From the NCBI RefSeq assembly GCF_029227915.1, contig NC_079879.1:6388001-6452000 (forward strand): a stretch of 64,000 nucleotides of DNA, written 5' to 3'. The position numbers were made by a program, and so were the translations under genes. Of this stretch, positions 9,888-19,018 are shown piece by piece. Under the pieces are notes generated by a model, which saw only the letters and a program-made list of their open reading frames with translations, was not told the DNA's origin and searched no databases. Position 1 is the stretch's first letter. Each line of letters opens with the position of its first letter. The DNA comes from Hydractinia symbiolongicarpus (Eukaryota; Cnidaria; Hydrozoa; Anthoathecata; Hydractiniidae).

Positions 9888-9902
9888 AATGACGCGGACA
9901 TC

Positions 9903-9924
9903 AGTTGTACCGCCGGGTACAACT
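9903..9924 (+). terminator. Boundary stem-loop after ATPase, half A
   Basis: AGTTGTACC (9,903-9,911) pairs perfectly with GGTACAACT (9,916-9,924), loop 4. It lies inside about 45 bp that are absent from the equivalent place in half B, so the hairpin seems to have been gained here (or lost in B). Confidence 0.65.
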
Positions 9925-9954
9925 AAAATTGGAGCATTTTGCCTTGACTTTCAA

Positions 9955-10161
9955 CTAAATAAATCGTGTATCGAAAAATTACGAGAGAAAGAGATCCGGA
10001 AATTGGAGGAAACAATTGAGGACTTGGAAGCGGGTCTCGAGGAAAGAAATTGGGAGCTGTATAGGATGAATCTGAGGGATAAATACAACAACCGGATCGC
10101 TTTAATCACCTGCGTCTCTTCGCTGGCTATCACCATGATCCACTATATGATGAAATATTAA
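9955..10161 (+). pseudogene. Coiled-coil/TM small protein, half A (start codon lost)
   Basis: Homologous to 20,586-20,795. Heptad-like E/K-rich helix (IRKLEETIEDLEAG), then a C-terminal TM segment (IALITCVSSLAITMIHYM) and a short tail ending MMKY. In half B the start is AAATAAATATGTCTTG; here the ATG and next codon are missing, so translation could only begin upstream in the read-through frame from 9,889. A tail-anchored membrane protein is the simplest reading. Function unknown. Confidence 0.6.
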
Positions 10162-10183
10162 GACCATTTCACGTCATGAAACA

Positions 10184-10204
10184 GGGGTCGTTAGTAATGA
10201 CCCC
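10184..10204 (+). terminator. Stem-loop after coiled-coil/TM gene, half A
   Basis: GGGGTCGTT pairs with AATGACCCC (one G-U), loop AGT. Located 22 bp after the stop codon. Confidence 0.7.
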
Positions 10205-10279
10205 CTTGGCAAAACTAAAAATCCTCATGATATCGGGAAGTACAAAATACGGCTTGGTGACGCTATTATTGATCTCCAA

Positions 10280-10303
10280 TAGGTACTTAGATCCAAGTAC
10301 CTA
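10280..10303. terminator. Stem-loop in spacer, half A
   Basis: TAGGTACTT (10,280-10,288) pairs perfectly with AAGTACCTA (10,295-10,303), loop 6. No gene directly abuts it; it may mark the end of a gene lost from this half. Confidence 0.6.
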
Positions 10304-10350
10304 CACCCAGACACAGTTTTACTGACGGAACCAGGAGCCACGTGTTCAAA

Positions 10351-10377
10351 ATATATGTCGGTGGCACCGACATATAT
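10351..10377. terminator. Stem-loop in spacer, half A
   Basis: ATATATGTCGGT (10,351-10,362) pairs perfectly over 12 bp with ACCGACATATAT (10,366-10,377), loop GGC. Confidence 0.7.
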
Positions 10378-10387
10378 CAACTGGGTA

Positions 10388-10408
10388 GTTCGCCCGCAGC
10401 GGCCGAAC
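10388..10408 (-). terminator. Stem-loop beyond integrase 3' end, half A
   Basis: GTTCGCCCG pairs with CGGCCGAAC (8 of 9), loop CAG. It lies 30 bp past the integrase stop; half B has a 10-bp hairpin of unrelated sequence at 21,409-21,433. Confidence 0.6.
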
Positions 10409-10437
10409 CGGTGAAATGACCATCCGACTCGAGAAAT

Positions 10438-11375
10438 TTACCACTCTTTAACATGCTCCGGAGGTACTTCAACATCCTCTGGTATTAGCATCAACTCCTC
10501 TGACACAAAGCTTCGATCAAGCCCATCAGCCAAATAGTACAGGAGACGTGTACCTGTCAATACGGTCGAGTCTATACGTCTTTTTGCTCCACCAAGCGTC
10601 CGTTGCACGTCTTTTAGCATCACCATGCTCTTCGCCGGGCCGCACCAAGTACAAGTTTAGACCATCCTCGGGTAGAGGCTTTTCTTCAGGATGGCCTTTG
10701 CTTTTCGTAAGCGGGACCTCGTCTAGCTTGATCGCTTTCGAAGGTTTCATACCAATCATCGCGGTCTTGGTGTTGTTCAAACTTTTCACGATAGTGTACA
10801 AGTGCTAAACCCAAGTGGTAATCTGTTCATCACTGACCAACTCTTGCGCATCTTGAGGTTCGAAAAGCCTTTCCGCGAGCACCTTGCTATAAGCCTCGAC
10901 GAACGCCGTGAAAGTGTGATGATATCAGGTAGCTGCACGCTTTATCTTGACCTCTTTACTTTCTAGCAGCTTGCTTACGTCTGACTTGAACTCGGAGCCG
11001 TTATCGCATTGGAAGGTCTTCGGGTAACTTAAAGGTCCCGCCTTGTATATGTCCCTGAGCATGTCCGCAACCTCGCTAGCCTTTTCCGTACGTAAAGGTC
11101 TCACTACCTTATACATCGAAGCAACGTCGATGCCTGCGAGGTTGTATTTATACGTGTTGCTATACACTTTATCGTGGGGCATATAGAGCAAGTCAAATTG
11201 ATGCATTTCGTTGGGCTTCGTGATGGTGAAATGTGGGTAATTGATGCGCTTGGGACCTTTGATATGTCGGAGCCAGAGCAGTTGACGGGTCAGCCAGTGA
11301 GTAACACGCTTCTTAGAAAGGCCATTCTGCTCGGAGAGTAGTTTAATGGCTTTTCGTCCAGTCCAGTCTATTGCA
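10438..11375 (-). pseudogene. int: Retroviral-type (DDE) integrase, half A, broken
   Basis: The integrase that inserts the element (known role in Polintons). Visible are the first Asp region (HQFDLLYMPHD), the second (TFQCDNGSEF), and a C-terminal module ending EDVEVPPEHVKEW shared with half B. The frame breaks between 10,801 and 10,925. The N-terminus seen in half B (about 25 residues, ending in YTPEHL) is absent; instead the frame upstream of WTGRKAIK is occupied by an HNH endonuclease on the same strand (11,376-12,005). It is therefore interrupted and frameshifted. The 3' end faces the coiled-coil gene across a hairpin-rich spacer. Confidence 0.8.
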
Positions 11376-12005
11376 TTAATAGGAGCTCCTGCTACGAGTA
11401 CGCTTATTTGTGATAAAGCGGTTGCCTTTTGCAATGTTCTCACTTGCCCACATTGGCTGAGTATTGGTGTAGTGCAATCTCCTACCAACTTCAACAAGCG
11501 ATGGAACATCTCCATTTTCTCGATAATGTAACGGCACCTTATGATCGATATGCCATTCTCCATAATTATCCCAGGTCATACCCACAGAAAACTGATCTTC
11601 GATATGTACCCGCAGCGTCGCGACATTGCACCCCAGATATACTTGGGAGCTTAGTTCCTTATTACCCTTTAGAGCCTTGCGGGCACGACATCGTACAACA
11701 GAAGCAAAATGTCCTGCAGGATCATGAATTTTACAGGTGGATCTCCGTTTTCCATGGTCGCAATACTGACTAACCTTGCAGTCTTTGCATTAGTATCTCA
11801 CCCTTTTATGAAGGCATATCTGACTACCCTTGCAGTCTTTACACCTTGATTTACGTTTTTCATGCGGGCATTTGTTACGTTCTTGATATGCTTTCACCCT
11901 GTCGAGGCATCTTATGCATTTTTTCGTCCGTTGCCCATCCCCCTTGATCCTGAAATTGCTTAAAGATAAAGAGTGATTACATTTCGAGCATTTGACATCT
12001 TCCAT
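11376..12005 (-). pseudogene. HNH endonuclease copy 3, at integrase N-terminus, half A
   Basis: Starts at 12,005 (MEDVKCSKC), shows CIRCLDRVKAYQERNKCPHEK and several C-x-H-x-K-R-x-C-type Cys/His units, and ends with an HNH core (GEWHIDHKVPLHYRENGD; HYTNTQPMW). The N-terminal and C-terminal parts are in different frames, with the break near 11,790. It has one more Cys/His unit than copies 1 and 2. Its leader, a hairpin at 12,016-12,042 plus ACAACAACAA, is like that of copy 1. It lies between candidate capsid and integrase and occupies the position of the integrase start. Catalytic residues look retained. Confidence 0.7.
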
Positions 12006-12015
12006 TTTTGTTGTT

Positions 12016-12042
12016 GTTGTGTCTACATTCAGCAGACACAAC
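12016..12042 (-). promoter_or_regulatory. Stem-loop before HNH copy 3
   Basis: GTTGTGTCT (12,016-12,024) pairs perfectly with AGACACAAC (12,034-12,042), loop 9. It lies 11 bp upstream of the HNH start on the minus strand and 14 bp beyond the capsid-gene stop. Confidence 0.7.
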
Positions 12043-12055
12043 CCTTGGCCACATC

Positions 12056-13291
12056 TTAGTATTCCACGCTATGAAACCGCCCATCCAAGATGTTCAACTG
12101 CGCATCTTGGAGCAAGTACACATAGCAGCGGATAACCTCAATTGTATCTTTAGATTTCTTGGTATCTTTCTTGGTCATGTGCAAGGTGATGCCATCACTA
12201 AGCCTCTGTAATGGTCTGCCAGAACCATGTAGGCTGTGATCAGGTGTCGCACGGAAGTCAATGAACAGCGCATAGCGCTCAGTCATGAACTGACCGATGG
12301 TTACCTCCGAGTCGTGGCTACCACAGAGTTCAACGACTTGCTCGAGATGATCCTTGGGTAACATGGCGTGGCTATACAGTTCATTCGGCTCAACTTCTAC
12401 CGTGATCGCGATTTTCTCAATCTTGGGGTTGTAGAAAGCGCCGGATTAAGCTTTGACCTTGCCGGGATCTACGAACAACAGGAGTATGCCCTCCAGAGAC
12501 TTGGATGGGGTATCGATCTGGAGGTTGTAGCTCGTATCGGCCTTTTTCATTGTCACCACCTTGCTGCGGAGTACCTTCTCATAGGGCAGGGCGAGCCTCG
12601 AGTAGCGTGACATCATAGCACTCGCGAGACCCTCGTTTGTCACTCTATCGAATTCGAACACGATGTTGGTGATCTTGTAACCAGCATCAGCTGGTTTAGC
12701 TTCGGTAGACCCTGATTTTGGTGTACCAGCATCTTTGATGACTTAGTCATATGGTGCGAAGTTCAGTACGAACTGTAACCTGTCATATAAGCTCGCTTAA
12801 TAGAATGGCAGATCCCTCGTAAACTCGAACATCTTGCCGATGGGGATGCAAAAAGTGTTGCCGTAAGCTGCCACGATCGCATTTTCTTCATCGTTGCTTG
12901 CATGGCCGCTAGCTTTGACTTGAAGAGCTCTGATGGTACCATCATTGGGATTGATGCCCTCAAGAATTAGATTGTTCTCACGCTCAAATTTGGGGAGCCA
13001 CAGGACCCTGTATACTGCGACTACATTGTAGTCCAAGATGTTCTGCACTTCGTGGCCGTTCAAGCTTATGTCAAGGTTTTGAACCAGGGCTTTGCCTATG
13101 TTGCTGAGAATGGTGCGCTGGGTGTTGGTGCCAGTAAGCTCTAAGTCAAAGAGGAGCTTGAGGGAGCCTGGAAAAATGACATTATTCTGTCCCATGCTGG
13201 GAATGTCGACGTACAAGTCTTTGTTCTGACTAATCAAACTGGGTACGTGGGAGACCTTGACACGCTGCTCCTTACCTTTCATGGCCTGCAT
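12056..13291 (-). pseudogene. Candidate major capsid protein, half A, broken
   Basis: A protein of roughly 400 codons starting at 13,291 (MQAMKGKEQRVKV). Conserved segments include FPGSLKLLFDLELTG, NIGKALVQNLDISLNG, a WLPKFERENNLILEGIN block, a central YSRLALPYEKV region and a C-terminal TPDHSLHGSGRPL then YLLQDAQLNILDG. I recall this arrangement as the capsid-type protein of invertebrate Polintons. The double jelly-roll assignment is inference and needs structure prediction. A stop at about 12,797 and frame changes near 12,660 and 12,440 break it. It is divergent from the gene at 13,363 across a 71-bp spacer. Confidence 0.6.
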
Positions 13292-13362
13292 TGTCTTTAA
13301 TTCCTTGTTAAGATCTAGCTTAGATCCGTACTTTTATTAGTAGGGATTTGCGGGTTGAATAA
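13292..13362. promoter_or_regulatory. Divergent start region between capsid and coiled-coil genes
   Basis: 71 bp serving two divergent genes. It contains a small palindrome GATCTA-GCT-TAGATC at 13,312-13,326 and TTGAATAA directly before the plus-strand ATG. Confidence 0.45.
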
Positions 13363-14648
13363 ATGCCAATTAATCCAATATATGAAGGAGACGATGAAGA
13401 TACTTCGTTTACACCAAAGGAAGACATGACGGAGCTGTCTGCAGAGGGATCTATCAGTATGCCCGGGGTTCTGAGTATGGAGAGGACTGAGACAGAAGGG
13501 ACTAAGATTCACACCACGACGGGGCAACAACAGCTCGCGGCAAGGCAGGAGCTACTAAAATCACAAGTTGATAGCCTTTACGAAGCCATTAGTGATGAGC
13601 TGGGAGAGCTGAGCGCGAGATACTATAACGAGTTTGAAGTCGACGGGAACCAGCTTCTATACAATGGTGTAGAGCTCACGAAAAGGAAAGGTGAACTGGG
13701 GAGCGTTACCGTGCTACAGGATAGGTTAGGTGCGAGGTGAATGCGAGCCATGGGCTTTAACGACTATAGCACACCACACAAAAGCAGTAAGACGATGGCT
13801 CAGAACCTCCTTAACGAATTGGATAATGTCAATGAAAAGGCTGATGACATTGAAATGTTGCCGCTACTCGAGAACGTGCTCGATGACACGGAGAGCCTGA
13901 TTAAAGATACTTCCTTTGGCGGGGATATCACAGAGCGTGAAAGAAGAGGGTTAAACCTCGAGCTTCAAACGCTAAGGGGTAACCTCAAGCACTTGAAAGG
14001 CATGATGATCTTTTACGACAGCAAGATCGACAAAGCAGAAGCCAAGGTAAAAAGACTCGAGAGCAAGAAGGCCACGCCTGGGGCATCTGAGGAACAGCTA
14101 GCCATCTGGAACGAAGACATAAAGCAAGCGAAGGAAGACCTTGAACGACTACAGGAACAAGAAGAGGCCACGGCAAAAGCACACGGTTTACTATCATCCA
14201 ACATCCAAAGCCAGCTGCTACATATCAAAGAGACATTGATGAAAATTGCGGGGGATGACACGTCACTCGTGGAAAAGCTCAAGATTCTCTTCAAAGAACA
14301 AGGCTTGTTGATAGCGAGTATCGTCTCGGCTATCGGTCTGCTCATATCCACCATCGTACTCGCTGTGGGAGGTGGCGGGGGAGCTGCTGCAACTGGAGGA
14401 GGTACTGGTGGCAAGGGTTTCGTCCAAAAACAGCTTGGAAGACTCGGGAGATTCCTGAAGTACTTAGCAGGCAAAGCAGGTGCAGCTCTTCCCGGCATCA
14501 TTTGCAGCGTGGTCTCGTTCTTTTTAGAGTAGCAGAGAGAGTTGTTGAATTCGCGGCAAAGCACTTGTACATGGCCTTGGCTGCTGCTGTGGGTATTGTT
14601 AATGCGTATGTAGGTAACAGGAGGAGTAAGGGTGGAAAGAATCGATGA
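13363..14648 (+). pseudogene. Long coiled-coil protein with Gly-rich hydrophobic segment (interrupted by UGA)
   Basis: Two frames in the same phase, 13,363-13,740 and 13,741-14,532, are separated only by TGA at 13,738-13,740, which is immediately followed by ATG. Parts in order: acidic N-terminus; a YNEFEVDGNQLLYNG block; long charged coiled coil (13,980-14,180, e.g. EAKVKRLESKK); hydrophobic segment (LLIASIVSAIGLLISTIVLA); a GGGGGAAATGGG linker; amphipathic C-terminus (KAGAALPGIICSVVSF). Coding continues in another frame to 14,648. I recall a widespread cnidarian Polinton family with this coiled-coil / hydrophobic / Gly layout, probably virion- or membrane-associated. Half B has lost it (deletion at about 23,440). 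Confidence 0.65.
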
Positions 14649-14651
14649 AGA

Positions 14652-14680
14652 GTCTAGTATGTTGACAAAACACATCAGAC
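14652..14680. terminator. Imperfect stem-loop between convergent genes, half A
   Basis: GTCTAGTATGTT can pair with AACACATCAGAC at 9 to 10 of 12 positions (including G-U). It lies exactly between the plus gene ending at 14,648 and the minus gene ending at 14,681. Confidence 0.4.
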
Positions 14681-15828
14681 CTATTTCTTCATCCAGATGA
14701 AGGCGAGAATTAGCCCTACTTCCAACGTGATAATGGTAGCCTTGGTATTCTCATGCTGACTTGCATCGACTCCCGGCGCAGTGTGCGACTCTGATAGAGG
14801 GAGGGAACGGAATCTGTCCCCTTTAATTTCTTGCTTTGTTACCTTGCTGCTGGAGCTGAGCTCCTGCTTCGCGTTAATCTGCGGGTTAACACCAATCGAG
14901 AAGTACTCCTTGCTGATGAGGATTTTGTTCGTGAAATTCAAGACACTCCCGATATGAAGGCCCATGTCGCTAGGAATCATGTATACTCTACGAGCAACCG
15001 AGAAGTCGACCTTGCTGCGCGCGTACTTGAGCAAATTTTGGAATCGCCTTATTTCCTCACCCGTATCACTAGACCTTGTGATCAAGTTCTCAAATTTTGT
15101 CAAGTATAGACGCTGCGCATCTATCGAACTACCTTGATTGCCAATGATGTTGGACTTTGCGTTAGCTTGGCTTTAAAGGATGAGATAAGCGTAAAATTTT
15201 ACGCTTTGGGATAGGCGTTTAATACCTATACGAGTAAGGCCTTAACTTTTCTCAATCATCCATCAACTCCATGAATCTTCATCGAAATAACTTGACCCGC
15301 TGCCGGGATAATCCTCGCGAATAGCTTGCCAGCTACTGAAGAGAGTCTCGTTCCTCCACTCTTGCTCGCTGCCGCTTACCCCTAATTCACGTGCTAATTG
15401 CTGGAATTTTTGATTGTTGAAGGGGTTGTTGAGACGTTGAAACCTATCAAATCCGGTAGAGACACTTCGAGATCTTGAAGGATTTTACGAATCTGGAAGT
15501 ACACGTGGAAGCGGTAAACGGAGCGAACCAGAGGCAAAAAGGTGGTTAGATGCTGCATAGAGATACCACAAGCGGATGTTGCGCAATATGTCGCAAAATT
15601 TAACTGGGTAGACCAGAGGCTGAAGGGGTGGCTTTGCCAGGTATTCAACACCGCACCAGAGTGGAATTCGTAGTCGACAAAGATGTTGGGGAATTTCACC
15701 TTGAATGAGGACCCCTTTGCGTCAATAACGATGTCTTGTATTGAAAGGTCATCACCCTTGAGTCTCTCGAGATAGCGGCCATGTGTAGGGACATACTTTG
15801 CTCTGGGGTTATACGAGTAAATGCTCAT
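14681..15828 (-). pseudogene. Conserved Polinton virion-candidate protein with C-terminal TM, half A
   Basis: Starts at 15,828 (MSIYSYNPRAKYVPTHG). Strongly conserved with half B: HSGAVLNTWQSHPFSLWSTQ, CATSACGISMQHL, RSVYRFHVYFQIRKIL. The C-terminal part is at 15,103-14,681, with RRFQNLLKYARSKVDFSVA, MGLHIGSVLNF and a terminal TM segment (ATIITLEVGLILAFIW). Frameshifts and stops lie between about 15,390 and 15,110. I recall the motif block as a conserved unknown in invertebrate Polintons; a structural or membrane role is a guess. The start is 16 bp from the divergent plus gene at 15,845. Confidence 0.6.
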
Positions 15829-15844
15829 CTTTTCTTAAAGAAAC

Positions 15845-16227
15845 ATGAAGCAACTGTATATCACTGATATCGAAAAGCCTACGATATTTGAGGACTACCT
15901 GGTGCAAGACACGAGAATCACATTAAAGTCCATCAGCATTCGACCTACGTGGCTGAATCTCTTCAGTAACAACGACTGAGACTTGTTTGCCCCCAGCTAG
16001 ATGAAGATGATTGCCTGCTGGATTGGAAAAAATCCAAGATACTAGCCATGCTTCCTACCAAAAAACCAAACGCATGGGGAGACATGCTTACGTGGAGTTT
16101 TGATAACCCTGTATATCTCTCCCTGAAGGGCTCGACAGACAGGCTGGAGTTTATGCTCACGGATGAGCATCACCACGATAAGAATGTTTCGTTCCTGGGA
16201 ATTACTATGCACTTACTGATAGAATAA
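15845..16227 (+). pseudogene. Candidate minor capsid/penton-like protein, half A, internal deletion
   Basis: Begins MKQLYITDIEKPTIFEDYL and ends ITMHLLIE, as in half B (24,367-25,038). About 290 bp of the middle are missing after TWLNLFSNN, and the C-terminal part (CPQLDEDDCLLDW onward) is out of frame. The family reading is described at the half-B copy. The stop is directly followed by the next ATG (GAATAAATG). Confidence 0.6.
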
Positions 16228-16700
16228 ATGGCAGACATTGCTAAGCTTTATCCGGGCTTACCGAGTGCTCCTCATGAGGGATATGCTGATGAAGGCCAAG
16301 TGTACAGACTCAAGAAATTGAGGAAGTCGAGCAGTACCTACGTAGCGAGATTAAAGAGCTGGACAGGCTCGCTAAAAAGTTCAAGATGCATGGTACGTGG
16401 GTTAGATACACTGATCATAAATTACTCGCTGTAAGTGTAATAACTTCGGATGTTGGTATTGGCAGTATGTTATTCGGAATTGGTGTACCACTCGCCATAG
16501 CAATGGGGGTATCACGATCGCTGTGGGGTTGGGGCAAGCAGGTCTGAGGAATACGGGGAAGAGGCTAGATGTCAAAAGCAAAAAGCACGAAAGCATCTAT
16601 GAACGGGAACATATGCAACTTGTTGCGAAAGAACGTGAAGAGGCGAAGGACGAGATTCTGAAAAAACTTCAATCTGCGCAGTATGTCAGCGGTACTTAGA
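16228..16700 (+). pseudogene. LYPxLPSAP hydrophobic protein, half A, broken
   Basis: Starts MADIAKLYPGLPSAP right behind the preceding stop. Frame is lost near 16,290. The Gly/Val-rich hydrophobic part and the C-terminal helix (LVAKEREEAKDEIL) are still recognisable against half B (25,042-25,650), which has a longer C-terminal region. Confidence 0.6.
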
Positions 16701-16750
16701 GGAACCACCGGCTTATTCACAGGATGTAGTGGGCGAGTACACCCGGTCAG

Positions 16751-16777
16751 GTCTAGTGTGTTGATTACATACTAGAT
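16751..16777. terminator. Stem-loop between convergent genes, half A
   Basis: GTCTAGTGTGT pairs with ACATACTAGAT (two G-U), loop TGATT. Here sequence as well as position is kept in half B (25,708-25,734). Confidence 0.7.
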
Positions 16778-16780
16778 GAT

Positions 16781-16835
16781 TTAGAGTACTTCTCCACTGC
16801 CTTTATGGAAGATGTGGTCACCATCATGTACGATT
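16781..16835 (-). pseudogene. 3' fragment of SAP-like/CxxC gene, half A
   Basis: The minus strand reads a GDHI...GEVL-stop end matching the last residues of the gene at 25,738-26,008. Nothing upstream of it matches, so the half-A copy is cut here, which marks the junction with half B. Confidence 0.65.
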
Positions 16836-17796
16836 TTATGTGATGAAAGCAGAGAGGATCTTGCTGTACACACCCGTGCTCAAATGGTGCATTTTGAGCA
16901 TGGGCGGAAAGTCACCGCTTTTTACCAGTTCCTCAAGTACTCACGAGGCAAGCCCTTAGCCTGGTTCCCAGAGGAGATTGCGGATGCGCGACGCCAAGCT
17001 GATAAAGACCTTGACGAGCGCATCGCTGGTGACACTGCCAAGTTGAAAGGGAATAGCTTCTATGAGAGGATGATCGAGGACTTGGCGCGGCACACCAACA
17101 CTAGCTTTACCAGGGACGAGAAAGTGGTAGATGCAGCAATGAGGAGCCCATACCTAGAGGATCTTGAAGAGATTGGGGACGCGTATGAAGTAAGAAGAGG
17201 TAAACAAGGGGTCAGTATCGAGCGTGCTTATCAGTGTGGTATCGCCGTCTACCAACTAGCGAAGTTGTGTATGTTAGAGTTCTATTACGATTTTCTGGAT
17301 CAGTACGTAGACCACCGAGATTTTGAATATGTGTACATGGATACGGACTCGGTGTGTTTCGCCATCTCTGGGGGTGAGCTGCGAGAGATCGTTCGTCCTG
17401 AACTCCTCGAGCAGTACGATAAAGACGTACAAGATTGGCTCGTCACTGACAAGCACTCGAGTCGAACGGTAGGTCTGTTCAAACCTGAATTCATCGGGTC
17501 CAGGATGATTGCCTTGACAGCCACGTGCTATTTCGTAGAGGGTCAAGAAGGTACAAAGTTTTCGTGTAAAGGAATGTCGAAATGTCGAATGAATGTCGAA
17601 AAGGCAGAACGAAGTGACATGGTCAAGGTACATGGGAGCACTGAAAGGCATGCTAGATACCGCTAAAAATGTAGGCTTCCGGGTGCATAACCAAGGCATG
17701 GTCACGTATGAGCAAAACAAGCTAGGGCTCTCGGCGTTCTATGATAAGCGGAAGGTGCTCAAAGACCGTATGCATACGGTGCCTTTGGTTTGCTAG
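16812..17796 (+). pseudogene. polB: Family-B DNA polymerase, half B, N-terminus missing
   Basis: The frame starts in the palm upstream of motif B. Visible are KPLAWFPEEIADARRQAD, motif B (KLKGNSFYERM, where half A has YGK: the motif Gly is replaced by Glu), and motif C (YMDTDSVCF). The C-terminal parts missing from half A are present, ending in NKLGLSAFYDKRKVL. A frameshift near 17,600-17,660 separates the last 60 residues. The N-terminus, exonuclease and motif A are absent because half B begins here. It is non-functional. HNH copy 2 follows 55 bp after the stop. Confidence 0.85.
16836..16895. other. Junction between the two Polinton halves
   Basis: To the left, sequence matches 25,738-25,785 (end of half B). 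To the right, by about 16,890, it matches the polymerase from 6,620 onward. The 50-60 bases between match neither well. No target duplication or short direct repeat was evident. Confidence 0.6.
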
Positions 17797-17817
17797 CGAG
17801 GTTTCCCCGTCCAGAGA

Positions 17818-17840
17818 TTTGTGAAGTGGTGCTTCGCAAA
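17818..17840 (+). terminator. Stem-loop between polymerase and HNH copy 2, half B
   Basis: TTTGTGAAG (17,818-17,826) pairs with CTTCGCAAA (17,832-17,840), one G-U, loop TGGTG. It lies 11 bp before the HNH ATG (17,852). Confidence 0.7.
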
Positions 17841-17851
17841 AAAGCAACAAG

Positions 17852-18348
17852 ATGGAGGATGTTAAAAAATGTACGAAATGTAAGCGAGCCCAACCACTAG
17901 AACACTTCAAGATTCAGGTGTATGGTCAAGGTAAAAGCCAGCGAACAAAAAGGTGTATTAAATGCCTCGATGTGTATAAGGCGTCACACGAACGAACCAA
18001 ATGCCTACATCAAAAACGGAGACGCCATTGCAAGATATGCGATTTCCCTGGGTATCAGTATAAACTTATTCTGAACAGGATTCGCGATGCTCTAAGATAT
18101 GACACGGAAATTAGTTCCACGGAGTACCTGGGGTGTGTATCTACACATTTATTGGTCACATCCAAGATCAATTCAGGGACGGGATGAGCTGGAACAACAG
18201 GGGCAGTGGCAATTTGGTACCACTCAAGTATAGGGAGAATGGAGAATAACCCAGCGAGGAGGTGCAACTCGAGAGGCTTCATTACACAAACATGCAGCCG
18301 ATGTGGGTCGAGGATAATCAAAAGAAGGGCCATCGATATATAACCTAG
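17852..18348 (+). pseudogene. HNH endonuclease copy 2, after polymerase, half B, HNH core damaged
   Basis: Begins MEDVKKCTKCKRAQPLEHF with Cys pairs CIKCL, CLHQKRRRHCKIC, then YQYKLILNRIRDALR and STEYLGC as in copy 1. A frameshift near 18,150 and a small deletion remove the catalytic DHK motif (copy 1 FDHKVPF; here only VPLKY remains), and a stop precedes the HYTNMQPMW tail. Unlike copies 1 and 3 it does not interrupt another gene but follows the polymerase stop. Inactive by inspection. Confidence 0.75.
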
Positions 18349-18358
18349 TTAGAATGCA

Positions 18359-18388
18359 GTTTTGTGTGCTTGATCCAGTACACAAAAC
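18359..18388 (+). terminator. Boundary stem-loop before TM-anchored gene, half B
   Basis: GTTTTGTGT (18,359-18,367) pairs perfectly with ACACAAAAC (18,380-18,388), loop 12, ending 2 bp before the ATG at 18,391. The half-A counterpart (7,669-7,695) has another sequence. Confidence 0.75.
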
Positions 18389-18390
18389 AA

Positions 18391-19018
18391 ATGGAATTGT
18401 GCATATGCATCGCCGTGCTACTACCATACGTCTTGATCCTAGCTTATTTCTTTCGCTATCGACGTGTAATAAACATGGTTCAAGATATTGCTGAGATAAT
18501 CAATGTAGTCGACACACCAGCGGAAGCCGTCGAGCAACGTGAAAAACCTATCGACAAGCGCCAGGCTTTGAAAGATGCACGCAAGGGCAAACAGCATCTT
18601 CTACCCAAGAAGTGTACCGAAGCTTTCCTTGACAAAGCATCACCCGATGTGATCGACAAGATACATGCCGAGTACGTTCAACGCGAGCTACACGAGAAGG
18701 GCGAGAAGACAGCAAAGGCCCTGTCAACCCATGCCATTAGCATGTACACTAAAAAGCTGTCAGCAACATGGTGCCCCTCGATAGTGCCGATAAGCTACGC
18801 CAAGACCTAAAAGAGGACCCATTATCAGGGACAGTATGGCTGACTTGGGGATTCTAGTGTACTCAGCTTTCGGAAAGCTTTTGACACCTCTGCTTATTGC
18901 TGCGCATACGATTAATCACACTCAACTCTCAACGTCCAAGGTAGCTGAAGAGAAAGTTGATGAAGTTCGAGAAAACAATGGGAAACAGTCTATCAAAGAT
19001 ATGCATGGACAATCGTAA
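18391..19018 (+). pseudogene. TM-anchored conserved Polinton protein, half B, frameshifted
   Basis: Starts MELCICIAVLLPYVLILAYF, a single TM segment followed by RYRR, then a conserved QREKPIDKRQALKDA block and ALSTHAISMYTK. A second in-frame ATG at 18,475 sits behind GTGTAATAAAC, so the soluble part might be made separately. The frame shifts near 18,760-18,830; the C-terminal part (DLGILVYSAFGKLLTPLLIA, a second hydrophobic segment) continues to 19,018 and overlaps the start of the MGNSLSK gene. Function unknown. Confidence 0.65.

Larger units (their letters stand above)
10162..10437. other. Non-coding spacer with four hairpins between convergent genes, half A
   Basis: No gene seen. The spacer lies between the end of the coiled-coil/TM gene and the 3' end of integrase. 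In half B the same place holds an extra gene (20,915-21,349). Four strong stem-loops are packed here: 10,184-10,204, 10,280-10,303, 10,351-10,377 and 10,388-10,408. Confidence 0.6.

Noticed and set aside
13985-14675. Minus-strand 220-codon frame across the coiled-coil gene
   Set aside because: Antisense of a low-complexity coiled coil; no motif, and the plus-strand frame matches a recognisable family.
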